The notes under the pieces: generated by a model
Told to the model about the DNA's origin: nothing
Databases searched by the model: none
Seen by the model: the letters and a program-made list of their open reading frames with translations, nothing else
Assembly (NCBI GenBank): GCA_016869515.1
Contig: VGDZ01000004.1
Span: 31,567-95,566, forward strand
Direction of reading: 5' to 3'
DNA: 64,000 nt
DNA from: Alphaproteobacteria bacterium
GTDB lineage: Bacteria > Pseudomonadota > Alphaproteobacteria > VGDZ01
Position numbers and translations under genes: made by a program
Shown: one piece after another, positions 1 to 8,754 of the stretch
How the letters are laid out: every line of letters begins with the position of its first letter
How positions within the stretch are numbered: the stretch's first letter is position 1

Positions 1-638
1 GCGAAATCGATGTCGACCGACCGGATTGCCGGCATGTAGTAGCCGCGCATGCCGGGGCCGGAGAAACTCAGCTTGTCGAGAAAGGCCGGAACCGATGCCG
101 CATAGGTGCTGCCATTGCCGGCGCGCAGCCGGCCAAGGCTCTCGCCCGAAGTCATATAGTGCTCGGGCCAGACCGGTTCGAGCGTGCCGTCGGCGTTCTC
201 GCGCAGGGCCTGGAACGGATAATGGGCGAAATTGGTCACGGCGATGGCGAAATTGCAGCGCGGCGGATCGATCATCCCGACCACCGCGGCGATGTCGTCG
301 GCGGTACGCAGCGGCGCCGTGGCATAGAGGCAGCACAGCACGTCGTAATTGCGGCCCTGTTCGCGTTCTCGTGACAGGACGCCGCGACAGACCTGCGGCA
401 CATGGACCTCGTCGGTGGCGAGCGCGGGGTCGCGCATCTGGACTTCGCCACCGTATTTCCGTCCGGTGTCGGCAATCTCGGCATCGTCGGTCGAAACCAG
501 GACGCGATCGAACAGTTTGGTGGTCAGGGCGGCTTCGATCGTCCAGGCGATGATCGGCCGACCGAGGAAATCGGCGACGTTCTTGCGCGGCAGGCGCTTG
601 GAGCCGCCGCGGGCGGGGATGATACAGAGACGTCGCAT
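1..638 (-). CDS. CMP-sugar cytidylyltransferase (PseF/NeuA family), 3' end outside window
   Basis: This probably activates a nonulosonic acid with CTP to give the CMP-sugar, in the cytoplasm. The N-terminus has the family signature PARGGSKRLPRKN (about residues 8-20), followed by VSTDD and a CCLYATAPLR stretch resembling PseF more than NeuA. About 212 codons are present and the C-terminus lies beyond base 1. The ATG at 638 directly precedes the conserved first strand. It is the last visible gene of the minus-strand island, two bases after the GT2 gene. The family is secure; the choice between pseudaminic and other nonulosonic acids is inference. Confidence 0.88.
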   Translation of the reverse strand, partial: MRRLCIIPARGGSKRLPRKNVADFLGRPIIAWTIEAALTTKLFDRVLVSTDDAEIADTGRKYGGEVQMRDPALATDEVHVPQVCRGVLSREREQGRNYDVLCCLYATAPLRTADDIAAVVGMIDPPRCNFAIAVTNFAHYPFQALRENADGTLEPVWPEHYMTSGESLGRLRAGNGSTYAASVPAFLDKLSFSGPGMRGYYMPAIRSVDIDF

Positions 639-640
639 GG

Positions 641-1324
641 CTAGGCCATGCTCCGATCGAGACCGCCGCGTCCGGTGGCGGTCTGGCGGATGTCGGCCGC
701 CACAGCGAATGCGAAGGCACGGAAGATGCGCGCATTGGCCCGCAGCAGCGAGCCGAAGCGCGGTCGGCCGGCGCGGTCATGGATTGGTACCGGGACCAGG
801 CGATGCGGCAGGCCGGATCGCAGCGCCACCAAGGCCAGTTCGGTGCCGATCGAACTTGTGCCGTCGAAACGGCCATGGCGGCGATAAAGCGCGATGGCGT
901 AGGCCTTGAGCCCGCAGAGAATGTCGGGAACGCCGAATCGCCAGCGCGTGTAGAGGTCGAACACCCACTCCGACAGTCTTGCGGGTTGCGGCCGCTGTCC
1001 CAGCACGAGCTGCGCTTCGCCGGCCAGGATCGGTGCCGATAGCCGCGCGATCATGGACGGCTCGTGCTGTCCGTCGGCATCGAACGTGACCACGATCGCC
1101 GCTCCCAGGCGATCCGCCGCCTCGAATCCAGACTGCAAGGCGCCGTCATAGCCGCGATTGGCGTCATGCCGCACGACTTCGGCGCCGGCGGCGCGGGCCA
1201 ACTCGCCGGTCCGATCGTTCGAGCAATCGTCGACCACGATCGGGCGGCCAAAGGGCAAGACGGCCTGCACCACCTGCGCCACCGTGGCCGCCTCGTTGTA
1301 GGCCGGGATCACGATCGCAATCAC
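641..1324 (-). CDS. family 2 glycosyltransferase, DPM1-like
   Basis: A GT-A fold transferase of 227 residues. It has the nucleotide-binding opening IPAYNEAATV (6-15), VVDDCSNDRT (30-39) and the metal-binding DAD in TFDADGQHEP (80-89), a pattern like dolichyl-phosphate-mannose synthase or polyisoprenyl-phosphate glycosyltransferases. No C-terminal membrane helices are evident, so the acceptor cannot be told. I take the GTG at 1324, which overlaps the stop of the upstream NeuB-family gene as GTGA. The longer reading from 1348 would overlap that gene by 28 bases. It belongs to the island operon. Confidence 0.85.
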   Translation of the reverse strand: MIAIVIPAYNEAATVAQVVQAVLPFGRPIVVDDCSNDRTGELARAAGAEVVRHDANRGYDGALQSGFEAADRLGAAIVVTFDADGQHEPSMIARLSAPILAGEAQLVLGQRPQPARLSEWVFDLYTRWRFGVPDILCGLKAYAIALYRRHGRFDGTSSIGTELALVALRSGLPHRLVPVPIHDRAGRPRFGSLLRANARIFRAFAFAVAADIRQTATGRGGLDRSMA

Positions 1325-2391
1325 GTCAAATCCGACAGCCGCACGCATTCGCCCGAGGGCAAGTCGCGCGCCAGCTGGCGTCCCACCAGCTCGCCGGCGC
1401 GATAGGGCGGCAGCGCATCGCGCGGGCAGGGGCGCAACGGAATGAGATCGCCCTGGGCGATGACGGCGCCTTTCGACAGCGCGCGCGTCGTCCGCAACGC
1501 CCGGCGCTGCAGCACCACGGTCTCCTGCTCGTTGTCCATCACCCGCTTCTCGGCCGGACCCAACGCGGCCTCGAGTTCGCGCGTGCGGTCGACCATGTCG
1601 CGCCAGCTGCGCGGGTCCATCGAGAACTTATGATCCGGGCCGACCCGCGTCATGTCGTCGGTGAAGTGCTTCTCCACCACCCGCGCGCCCAGCGCCACCG
1701 CGCCCAGCACGGTGGCATGCCCGGGCGTATGATCCGACAACCCCAGCACCAGGTCGGGAAACTCGACGGCATAGATCTTGAGCACGTTCAGCGCCACGTG
1801 GCGGAGATTGTCGAGCGATGCGGTGTAATTGGTGTTGCACTGCATCAGCACGATCTGGTCGGTGTGGCGGCGCGCGACCGCAACCGCAGCCCGCACCTCG
1901 TCCATCGCCGCCGCGCCGGTGGCCATCAGCAGCGGCTTGCCGGTCTTGGCCATGGCCTCGATCTCGGCGTGCCAGGTGATGTCGCCCGATCCCAGCTTCC
2001 AAGCGCAGACATGGGGCAGCAAGGGATCGATATAGGCTAGGTCGTAGGGCGCGGTGAAATAATCGATGCCGGCCTTGGCGCAGGCCTCCTTCAAGGCCGG
2101 AGTCCAACCCAGTGGGATCGAGGCCTCCTTGTAGACTTGGAACACGCTCTTCTTCCAAGTCGACTGATGCGACTGCTGGCCGCCCAGCGACTTGAAGCCG
2201 TGATCCGAAACGATGGTTTCGGCAGCGAAGTTTTGGAACTTGGCGGCGTCGGCCCCGGCCTCGGCGGCCAAATGGATCAAGTGTTTGGCGCGCTCGAGAT
2301 CGCCGTCGTGATTGGCAGCGATGTCGGCGATGAAATAGGTCGGGTGCAAGTCGCCGACGCGCTTGCGGCCGATGGCGATGTCCTTGCTCAT
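1321..2391 (-). CDS. NeuB-family nonulosonic acid synthase (copy 1)
   Basis: This condenses phosphoenolpyruvate with a six-carbon N-acyl sugar to form a nine-carbon nonulosonic acid. At 356 residues it has the normal size. The TIM-barrel domain carries IADIAANHDGD (21-31), KFQNF (51-55), LSDHTPGH (218-225) and the metal-site EKHFTDD (240-246). A C-terminal SAF/antifreeze-like domain follows from about 290. Copy 2 lies at 10756-11769 and is clearly divergent, for instance in its HDGD versus HEGD and FQNF versus FQTF motifs. The ATG overlaps the preceding reductase stop by four bases. The exact product (pseudaminic, legionaminic or other) cannot be fixed from sequence. Confidence 0.9.
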   Translation of the reverse strand: MSKDIAIGRKRVGDLHPTYFIADIAANHDGDLERAKHLIHLAAEAGADAAKFQNFAAETIVSDHGFKSLGGQQSHQSTWKKSVFQVYKEASIPLGWTPALKEACAKAGIDYFTAPYDLAYIDPLLPHVCAWKLGSGDITWHAEIEAMAKTGKPLLMATGAAAMDEVRAAVAVARRHTDQIVLMQCNTNYTASLDNLRHVALNVLKIYAVEFPDLVLGLSDHTPGHATVLGAVALGARVVEKHFTDDMTRVGPDHKFSMDPRSWRDMVDRTRELEAALGPAEKRVMDNEQETVVLQRRALRTTRALSKGAVIAQGDLIPLRPCPRDALPPYRAGELVGRQLARDLPSGECVRLSDLT

Positions 2392-3206
2392 AGCTTGGCG
2401 ATTTCCTCTCGCAGGCTGGGCAGCGATCGGCCGAGGGCCGATTCGAACCGCGTCACGTCCATGCGCAAATCCTTGGGCCGTGGCGCGCGGCCGGGCAGGG
2501 CGCTCGACTCGCCGACCGTGGCCGTCGCCGTCGACAGCCCGAAGCGCGCCGCCAGCAACAGGGCGAAATCGGCCTTGCTGGCGCCCTCACGGCAACCGAG
2601 ATTGAAGGCACCGGTCAGGCCGAGCCGCGCCGCCTCGACAATCAATCCGGCCAAGGTCGTCATGTGCAGCGGCGAAAACAGCACGTCGCGGAAGAAGGTC
2701 GCCGCGCGCCCGGCCCGCAGCGTTTCGATCACGAAATCGCTCAGGCTGGACCGGCCCTGCGTCCGCGAAGGGCCGAAGAAATTGACCCGCAGCACCAGCC
2801 CGCGCGGATGGCGCAAGACTGCCGCCTCGCCTGCCAGTTTGGATTTGCCGTAGGCATTGACCGGCGCTTCGCCGCCTTCGCAGTGCGGACCCGCCTCGTC
2901 GGGATAGACCTGGTCGGTGGAAAGAAACACCAGCTGCGATGCGGCCGGAAGTGCGCCTGCCAGATTCGCTGCCGCCTGACGATTGTCGCGATCAGCACGC
3001 ACGGGTTCGCGCTCGCAGCCGTCGACGTCGGTGAAACCGGCAGCATGAACGACCGTATCCGGTTTTGCAGCGGCGATCAGGCGCGCGACCGCCCCAGCGT
3101 CGGCCAGTTCGCAATCGCTGCGCCGCGGCGCCTGCGCGGCAGGAAAGGCCTCAAGCAAGTATGGACCGAGCAGGCCGCCCGACCCTGTGATCAGGACTCC
3201 GGCCAC
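2388..3206 (-). CDS. RmlD-like NAD(P)-dependent sugar reductase (SDR)
   Basis: An extended short-chain dehydrogenase of 272 residues related to dTDP-4-dehydrorhamnose reductase. It has a Rossmann motif GSGGLLGPY (8-16), STDQVYPD (96-103) and the catalytic YGKSK (119-123). The rmlA, rmlB and rmlC genes needed for rhamnose are not in the window, so it more likely reduces a keto-sugar made within this island. The start is a GTG at 3206, and the gene overlaps the downstream synthase as ATGA. The family is firm; the substrate is unknown. Confidence 0.82.
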   Translation of the reverse strand: MAGVLITGSGGLLGPYLLEAFPAAQAPRRSDCELADAGAVARLIAAAKPDTVVHAAGFTDVDGCEREPVRADRDNRQAAANLAGALPAASQLVFLSTDQVYPDEAGPHCEGGEAPVNAYGKSKLAGEAAVLRHPRGLVLRVNFFGPSRTQGRSSLSDFVIETLRAGRAATFFRDVLFSPLHMTTLAGLIVEAARLGLTGAFNLGCREGASKADFALLLAARFGLSTATATVGESSALPGRAPRPKDLRMDVTRFESALGRSLPSLREEIAKL

Positions 3207-3213
3207 GAACGAC

Positions 3214-4224
3214 CTACAGCAGCGCCTCGAGTCCGGCCTGGTCCAGCCATTGGTCGTTGGTGTCGCTGGCGTAGCGAAAGCTCTCGGCCAGCGGCTTGGC
3301 GCCGTCCTCGCGGAAGCTCTTGCGCGACCAGGTGACGATCGCCGGCTCGATGACGTAGCGATCGCCGATATCCACCGCCGTACGGCTGTCGTCCTCGGTG
3401 ATCAGGACTTCGTGCAGCTTCTCGCCGGGGCGAATGCCGACCAGCTTGTGCGGCAGGCGCGGCGCCATCGCCTTGGCCAAGTCGACCACCTTCATGCTCG
3501 GAATCTTGGGCACGAAGATCTCGCCCCCGCGCATTTCGGCCAGCGAGGACAGCACCATGGCGACGCCCTGTTCAAGCGTGATCCAGAAGCGCGTCATGCG
3601 CGGATCGGTGATCGGCAGCTCCTTGGCGCCGGCGGCGATCAGCTTCTTGAACAGCGGCACCACCGAACCGCGCGAGCCGTAGACATTGCCGTACCGCACC
3701 ACGGCGAAATGCGGGCCGCGGTGGCCGGTCAAATTGTTGGCGGCGATGAAGATCTTGTCGGAGGCCAGCTTGGAAGCGCCGTAGAGATTGATCGGATTGG
3801 CCGCCTTGTCGGTCGACAGCGCTACCACGCGTTTGACGCCGGCGCGGATCGCCGCCTTGACCACGTTCTCGGCGCCCATGACGTTGGTGTTGATGCATTC
3901 GAACGGATTGTATTCGGCCACCGGCACGTGCTTGAGGGCGGCGGCATGGATGACGTAGTCGACTTCCCGCATCGCCATTTCCAGCCGTCCGAGATCGCGC
4001 ACGTCACCGATGAAATAGCGTAGGCACGGGTGGGTGGCGGGCGAAAGCTCCTGTGCCAGATCGACCTGCTTCTGCTCGTCGCGCGAGAACACGATCAAGC
4101 GATGGGGCTTGAAGGTCGCGACGACCCTACGGATGAAGGCCTGACCGAACGAACCGGTGCCGCCGGTGACGAGGATGGACTTGCCGTTCAGATCGACGGC
4201 GGGGAATTTGACTTTACTTGGCAT
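3214..4224 (-). CDS. pseB: UDP-GlcNAc 4,6-dehydratase (inverting), PseB
   Basis: This catalyses the first step of pseudaminic acid synthesis, converting UDP-GlcNAc to the 4-keto-6-deoxy-L-arabino sugar. The 336-residue length matches PseB. Visible signatures are GGTGSFG (21-27), the YNPFECINTNVMGAEN segment (105-120), STDK (137-140), the catalytic YGASK (148-152) and a late RPGEKLHEVLI segment. The ATG at 4224 is chosen because the protein then begins just before the dehydratase domain; a longer frame runs backwards into the upstream gene. A 164-base gap precedes it, leaving room for an internal promoter although no clear one is seen. PseC is not unmistakably present nearby. Confidence 0.88.
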   Translation of the reverse strand: MPSKVKFPAVDLNGKSILVTGGTGSFGQAFIRRVVATFKPHRLIVFSRDEQKQVDLAQELSPATHPCLRYFIGDVRDLGRLEMAMREVDYVIHAAALKHVPVAEYNPFECINTNVMGAENVVKAAIRAGVKRVVALSTDKAANPINLYGASKLASDKIFIAANNLTGHRGPHFAVVRYGNVYGSRGSVVPLFKKLIAAGAKELPITDPRMTRFWITLEQGVAMVLSSLAEMRGGEIFVPKIPSMKVVDLAKAMAPRLPHKLVGIRPGEKLHEVLITEDDSRTAVDIGDRYVIEPAIVTWSRKSFREDGAKPLAESFRYASDTNDQWLDQAGLEALL

Positions 4225-4388
4225 GGTCGCAACCTGTCCTGGATGTTCGGTTCCGAATTTTAGCGATTGGGCGTGGGCTGGGTTCGTCGAATTGGCGCGT
4301 ATGGTTACGATGTCACGCAGGCGCGGCATCGCTTTGCGTCGCGGTTTTTGCGTTCGTTCAGGCATCTGGCGATCGGTTGTGACCGGCT

Positions 4389-5873
4389 TTAGCCAGTGTG
4401 GCCGCCGGGCCGCGAAGCAGCGAGGCTCTCCAGCAGTCTGTCGACTGCCGTTTCGGCTTCGGCCGCTAGGGCGTTGGCGTCCGCACCGGGGCGGTAGTCG
4501 GTCAGTGGGAAGCTGAACCCCGACAACGCTTTGAAGTAGCGTGCGGCATCGAGCCGCGCTCTGTCGGGATCGATTGCACCGGCCAGCGCGCGCTCCAGGG
4601 CGGGGCGGATATCGTCGAAAGACCGAATCACGGAAACATGGGGTAGGAGATTGAAGGAATTGTTGCGGCCAAACACAAGTACCGGCTTGCCCATCAGCGC
4701 GGCCTCCAGCGCCACGGTTCCGGTCATCGTCACCGTCGCCGCCGCCTTGCGCGCAATGTCGATGCCGCGCTCGGCGACATCGAGCATCACCACGTTCTTG
4801 AGCTCGGCGATCTGGCGGTAGAACTCGGCAGGGCGAAGTCCGACGGCATGGACCGTCTCCTTGACGGCCAGCATGACTCCGGCCGGCAAATCGCGCGACA
4901 GCGCCGCGATTGCTGCCTGCTGGAAAAAGAACTCGGGGCTCACCAAACCGACCATGGCCTCGGGTTCCTGCTGGAGCGCGTAGAAAACGAAAGGGCGGTT
5001 CTCCAACGCCGTCAACTTGGCTGCGTGCGGCCCCGACAAGGCACGGAAATGCCACCACCGTCGCAATGCGAAGGCGATCTCGTCCCGCAGCCAGTAGCCC
5101 TGCGTGGCCTTGGTTTCATTTCGTATGCGACCCTTGGCAGACCGCCACAACCGTCGGGCAATGTCGCGCACCGCGCCGCTCAGGGTCGCCGCCCGGAAGA
5201 AATTCGTCCGATCAATGAGGTCTTGCAGATACCCCGTGATCGGGGGTATCTCGCCGGCCTCTGCGCCGTGAAAGCCGGCGGCGACGCCGGCATGTCCGCC
5301 GAACCGATCTTCCGCCCAGTAGAATCCGGTATCGATCCGGTTGGTGGTCAAGATTCGAAACGGTATGCCGAGCGCGCGGGCGACCCGCCATACCTCACCG
5401 CTGCCACCGAACACCAGATCGAACCGGTTTCTGGACATGTGGTCGAACCAGTACTCCAGCACTTCGACGAATGCCGCCAACATTCCGATATAGCCGCATT
5501 GCGAGGCGCGCGATCGGAAGAAGCGCGAGCCGCCGAGTGCATAGCCGCGGCCGAGATGCCGGTCGGCGACCGCCATGAGATTGAGCGTGACCCCCAATTT
5601 GCGCTCGAGAATGCGCGCGCGGTCGACGATTTCCGCATCGCCACCAACCGGACGCAGTGCCGCTAGCACGGTCTGGGGCGCCACATGGATGGTGTCGAAC
5701 ACGCCAGCACGATCGAATTTGCGAAGGTAGTCGCTCTGCTCTGGAAAGCCGCAGTAATAGTGTATGCGCGCGCCGGTGCGGCGCTTGAGCGCCGCCAAGA
5801 TCGGATAGGTCGCTCCAAATTCTTGGGCGGCATGAATCGCGCCAACGGATTTGATCTGGTCGGCCATGGTCAT
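4389..5873 (-). CDS. capsule-polysaccharide-export-like glycosyltransferase (KpsS/KpsC-type fold)
   Basis: A 494-residue protein without obvious membrane segments. Near residues 380-410 a segment ending TGTVALEAALMGKPVLVFG resembles the nucleotide-sugar site of capsule beta-Kdo transferases and other GT-B enzymes. The rest is poorly conserved to my eye: an N-terminal HYYCGFPEQSDY stretch and a central basic region. The gene stands between a second unassigned GT-B-like gene and pseB, which fits transfer of an island sugar onto a glycan or protein. The start could be 5873 (MTMADQ) or 5866 (MADQ). The class is a moderate inference; the substrate is unknown. Confidence 0.6.
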   Translation of the reverse strand: MTMADQIKSVGAIHAAQEFGATYPILAALKRRTGARIHYYCGFPEQSDYLRKFDRAGVFDTIHVAPQTVLAALRPVGGDAEIVDRARILERKLGVTLNLMAVADRHLGRGYALGGSRFFRSRASQCGYIGMLAAFVEVLEYWFDHMSRNRFDLVFGGSGEVWRVARALGIPFRILTTNRIDTGFYWAEDRFGGHAGVAAGFHGAEAGEIPPITGYLQDLIDRTNFFRAATLSGAVRDIARRLWRSAKGRIRNETKATQGYWLRDEIAFALRRWWHFRALSGPHAAKLTALENRPFVFYALQQEPEAMVGLVSPEFFFQQAAIAALSRDLPAGVMLAVKETVHAVGLRPAEFYRQIAELKNVVMLDVAERGIDIARKAAATVTMTGTVALEAALMGKPVLVFGRNNSFNLLPHVSVIRSFDDIRPALERALAGAIDPDRARLDAARYFKALSGFSFPLTDYRPGADANALAAEAETAVDRLLESLAASRPGGHTG

Positions 5874-5918
5874 GCGAGTTGATGAAAGTTTCCGGTCGTC
5901 AAGTTTGCCACCCTCATA

Positions 5919-7028
5919 TCAGATTGCCTTGCTTTCGATCCGTTCGGATATGGCGGCCGCCATATGTACGGCGGAATCCCGTAGCAGAAACCGATCCGAC
6001 TTCTCGTTCGGGATTGGCGGTTCTCTCAGCGCCGCAATCAGGCCTGCGCGATCGGTCGCGCAGGGAATGACTCCGGCGGCGATTGCCGTGATCCAATGGC
6101 GCTCAAGCATGCGCGGCAGAACCGCTAGCGTCGGCGTGCCGAGAACCGTCGACTCGACCATCAGGATCGTCGTCAGCCCGACGACCAGGTCGGCGGCGTA
6201 CATCAGCTCGAGCGGATCGCCGCCCCGGCTGACGGTGTCGAATTCGGCCAGATAGGGCCGATATTCTTCGAGATCGTCCCTCGGATGCAGGCGCAGGACC
6301 CGGTATGGACGCGGGTCAAGGGCCGCACTGGCGTCGAGAAATTCCTCGATGACGATATGGGTCCGCAAATCGCTGCCGCCGCGACCGTGCAGCGAGTATC
6401 CCGGCTGCCGTTCGAAGCGTCCTGCATCGAGTCCGTGCGAAGCTTCGCCGAGGAACACCATCACGCGCCTGCCGCCGGCGTCCGGCAGGACGCGGCGTCT
6501 CACTGCTGGGCGACCTTCCATCGCAAGCTCTTCGCGGCGCCTGCTGGCCCGATCGACATGGGGATGGCCACACACGACGACACGAGCCTCCGGCATGCCG
6601 AGCGCGACGTAACCGGCTGCAATGGCGGCATCCGGGACCAGCAAATAGTCGGGCCGATGGGCGAGGGGATCGTTGCTACGGCCAGCGAAACGCAATTCCA
6701 TGGCGTTGGCGCCATCGACCGCTCCGAAACTCGTGATCGAGCGGGTGCGCGCTCGATCGATCAAGGTAAGGCCGAGGGTGTCCGGGTTCTTGGCGGTTCC
6801 CACCACCACCGCGTCCGGCCGATATTGCGTCAGGAGATCGCCGTCGGGCCGGTGAAACCCGACACCGAGTTCGGCCAATTGACGGGCGCCGGACTCCGCT
6901 GCGGTCATGATCACGTCGTGACCCAGGCCTTGCAGCGCGCCGGACAAGGGCGCCAGAAAATTCGCCGCGCCGGTGTCTTCGACGTATGACAGGATCCGGG
7001 CCACGATCAGGACAATGCGGTCGGACAT
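5919..7028 (-). CDS. putative GT-B-like glycosyltransferase of the sugar island
   Basis: A protein of 369 residues that I do not recognise firmly. It starts like a GT-B protein (IVLIVARILSYVEDTGAANFL), with an alternating beta-alpha layout. The C-terminal half has LMYAADLVVGLTTILMVESTVLGTPTLAV, typical of the donor-binding domain of MurG/UDP-GlcNAc-epimerase-like folds. It could be a glycosyltransferase or a PseG-type UDP-sugar hydrolase, although the PseG N-terminal signature is missing. The ATG at 7028 overlaps the upstream oxidoreductase by 22 bases. Longer frames enter that gene. Confidence 0.55.
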   Translation of the reverse strand: MSDRIVLIVARILSYVEDTGAANFLAPLSGALQGLGHDVIMTAAESGARQLAELGVGFHRPDGDLLTQYRPDAVVVGTAKNPDTLGLTLIDRARTRSITSFGAVDGANAMELRFAGRSNDPLAHRPDYLLVPDAAIAAGYVALGMPEARVVVCGHPHVDRASRRREELAMEGRPAVRRRVLPDAGGRRVMVFLGEASHGLDAGRFERQPGYSLHGRGGSDLRTHIVIEEFLDASAALDPRPYRVLRLHPRDDLEEYRPYLAEFDTVSRGGDPLELMYAADLVVGLTTILMVESTVLGTPTLAVLPRMLERHWITAIAAGVIPCATDRAGLIAALREPPIPNEKSDRFLLRDSAVHMAAAISERIESKAI

Positions 7029-8017
7029 CCGTCGGCCGCGGACTTCCGTGCCGCACGGATCACTTGATCGGTGCGCGATGCCGATCGCGCCGAACTCAGC
7101 AGCAGACGCCCCTGGTCCAATGCCGAAACCAGATCGTCGTAGAGGGCGTATAGCGCCTCGTAGGCGCCCGAGGGCAAAGGCTGGCGCCGATCGGGATCGA
7201 CTTCCAGATCGCCATCCAGCGTGCGGCAGGGCCCGAGCGGATGATGGAAGATCGAGACGCCCGAATTCAGCAGTTCGATCCGTCCGCGTTCGCCCCAAAG
7301 ATCGAGGCTCATTTCGCGATAGTTGCGGAAATCGATCGGGGCTGCCGCCAGCGTCGCGCCGGTCTCGAAGGTCAGCGTGAACGGCAAGGCGCCGTCGCCC
7401 GGAATCGGCGCATCGGGCAGCGGTCGCCACGCTCCGGTGCTGCGCGCCTCCCGCACTTCGCCCAGCAACATGCGCGCAAGGTCGACCAGGTGCGAGCCGT
7501 TGTTCATCAGGCCATTGCCATAAGTTCCGAATGCGGCCTGAATCGGACCGACCAATTCGGACAGTTTGCTACCTGCCAAGGCGCGGATGCCGGCATCGCC
7601 GCGCCGCCAGAAGTTGACCTGCACTGTCAGTCCGCGCGAATCGCACATGGCGGCGAATGCCTCGGCCTCGCCGTCCGCGATGCCAAGCGGCTTTTCCGCC
7701 ATGATGCCTTCGAGCGCAGGCAGGGCGGCCAGTATTGCGGGGCGTGTTGCCGGCGGTGAAGTGAGCACCGCGACGCGATAGAACGCAGGCTCGGGCAGCG
7801 CCTCGATGCGGTCGACTACGACCGGAATCCTCCAGCGCTCGGTCGCCAGGCGCCTGGCGGCCGGGTCGGGGTCGACCACGGCGCACCAATCGTAGCCGGG
7901 GTGGGATTGCAGCGCCTGGGCATGGACCGCGCAGCGGAACACCCGGTTCATGGCTCGATTGTCGGCCAAGCCGGCCGCGATCTTGCCGAAGCCGACCAGC
8001 ACCGTCGGTCGGCTCAT
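7007..8017 (-). CDS. Gfo/Idh/MocA-family oxidoreductase
   Basis: An NAD(P)-dependent sugar or sugar-nucleotide oxidoreductase of 336 residues. The Rossmann domain opens with VLVGFGKIAAG (6-16), the family EKPLG motif is at 108-112, and NNGSHLVDL (172-180) contains the conserved histidine of the active site. Members near NeuB genes are known in legionaminic pathways (PtmA-like roles), but that assignment here is inference. The ATG at 8017 overlaps the upstream cytidylyltransferase stop by four bases. Confidence 0.82.
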   Translation of the reverse strand: MSRPTVLVGFGKIAAGLADNRAMNRVFRCAVHAQALQSHPGYDWCAVVDPDPAARRLATERWRIPVVVDRIEALPEPAFYRVAVLTSPPATRPAILAALPALEGIMAEKPLGIADGEAEAFAAMCDSRGLTVQVNFWRRGDAGIRALAGSKLSELVGPIQAAFGTYGNGLMNNGSHLVDLARMLLGEVREARSTGAWRPLPDAPIPGDGALPFTLTFETGATLAAAPIDFRNYREMSLDLWGERGRIELLNSGVSIFHHPLGPCRTLDGDLEVDPDRRQPLPSGAYEALYALYDDLVSALDQGRLLLSSARSASRTDQVIRAARKSAADGCPTALS

Positions 8018-8754
8018 CGCGCAGCCCGGCTCTGGCAGTGGCGGTTGATGTCGGCAAGGGCGGGTTCGGCCTGGAGCAAAGCCACGATCTCGCGGGCTCC
8101 GAAGGCATCGCCATATTTCGGTTCGAGTAGCCGATAGACTTCGGAGATGAACTCGCGGTCAGCAGGATAGTCCAAGACGCAGCGCAACTCCGGCGCCAGG
8201 CAGTCCGCTGGCGCCGTCAGGTGATGCACGCGATAGCGCTCGGGGTGTTCATAAAAGTACAGCGAGACGTGCTCGCGTACCGGCGGGTCGTCGATCGTTT
8301 CGGCGACATGTTCGAGCGCATCGAGCCGAAACACCTGGACGTCGAGACCGCGCGGATAGGTCGAGCGCTGCGTGGTCGAGACCACGTCGACGCCGCCGGC
8401 GAGGAAGCTCTCGACACCGCGATCGATCACCTGAGGATCGATCAGCGGGCAATCGCCGCACAGCTCGACGACGATTTCGGAACGCTGGCTACGTTGCGCG
8501 CCGACGACGCGGGCCAGCACGTCGTCCTCCGAGCCGCGAAAGCAGGCCACGCCTTCGGTTTCGGCCCAGCGCGCCGTGGCATCGTCGGTCGGGCGGTCGG
8601 TGGTGGCCAAGACGATCCCGTCCAGCCGCTTGGCAAGTCGCAGTCGCGCCAGCATGCGCGACAACGCCGGGCGGCCGGCAATGTCCGAAAGAATCTTGCC
8701 AGGCAGGCGCGACGAGGTCATGCGCGCCTCGATCGATGCGACGACCCTAGGCAT
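8014..8754 (-). CDS. SpsF-like cytidylyltransferase (copy A)
   Basis: A 246-residue nucleotidyltransferase of the spore-coat SpsF / acylneuraminate cytidylyltransferase type. It has EARMTSSRLPGK (9-20), where the usual PARGGSK is replaced, and CGDCPLIDP (99-107) at the metal site. It shares architecture with the gene at 10040-10759. The two flank a DegT aminotransferase, which suggests duplication of a module. It may activate a nonulosonic acid or related acidic sugar with CTP. The ATG overlaps the aminotransferase stop by one base (TGATG). Confidence 0.8.
   Translation of the reverse strand: MPRVVASIEARMTSSRLPGKILSDIAGRPALSRMLARLRLAKRLDGIVLATTDRPTDDATARWAETEGVACFRGSEDDVLARVVGAQRSQRSEIVVELCGDCPLIDPQVIDRGVESFLAGGVDVVSTTQRSTYPRGLDVQVFRLDALEHVAETIDDPPVREHVSLYFYEHPERYRVHHLTAPADCLAPELRCVLDYPADREFISEVYRLLEPKYGDAFGAREIVALLQAEPALADINRHCQSRAAR

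Noticed and set aside
4225..5058. Long N-terminal extension of PseB
   Set aside because: It reads through the upstream gene in another frame; PseB has normal length from 4224.
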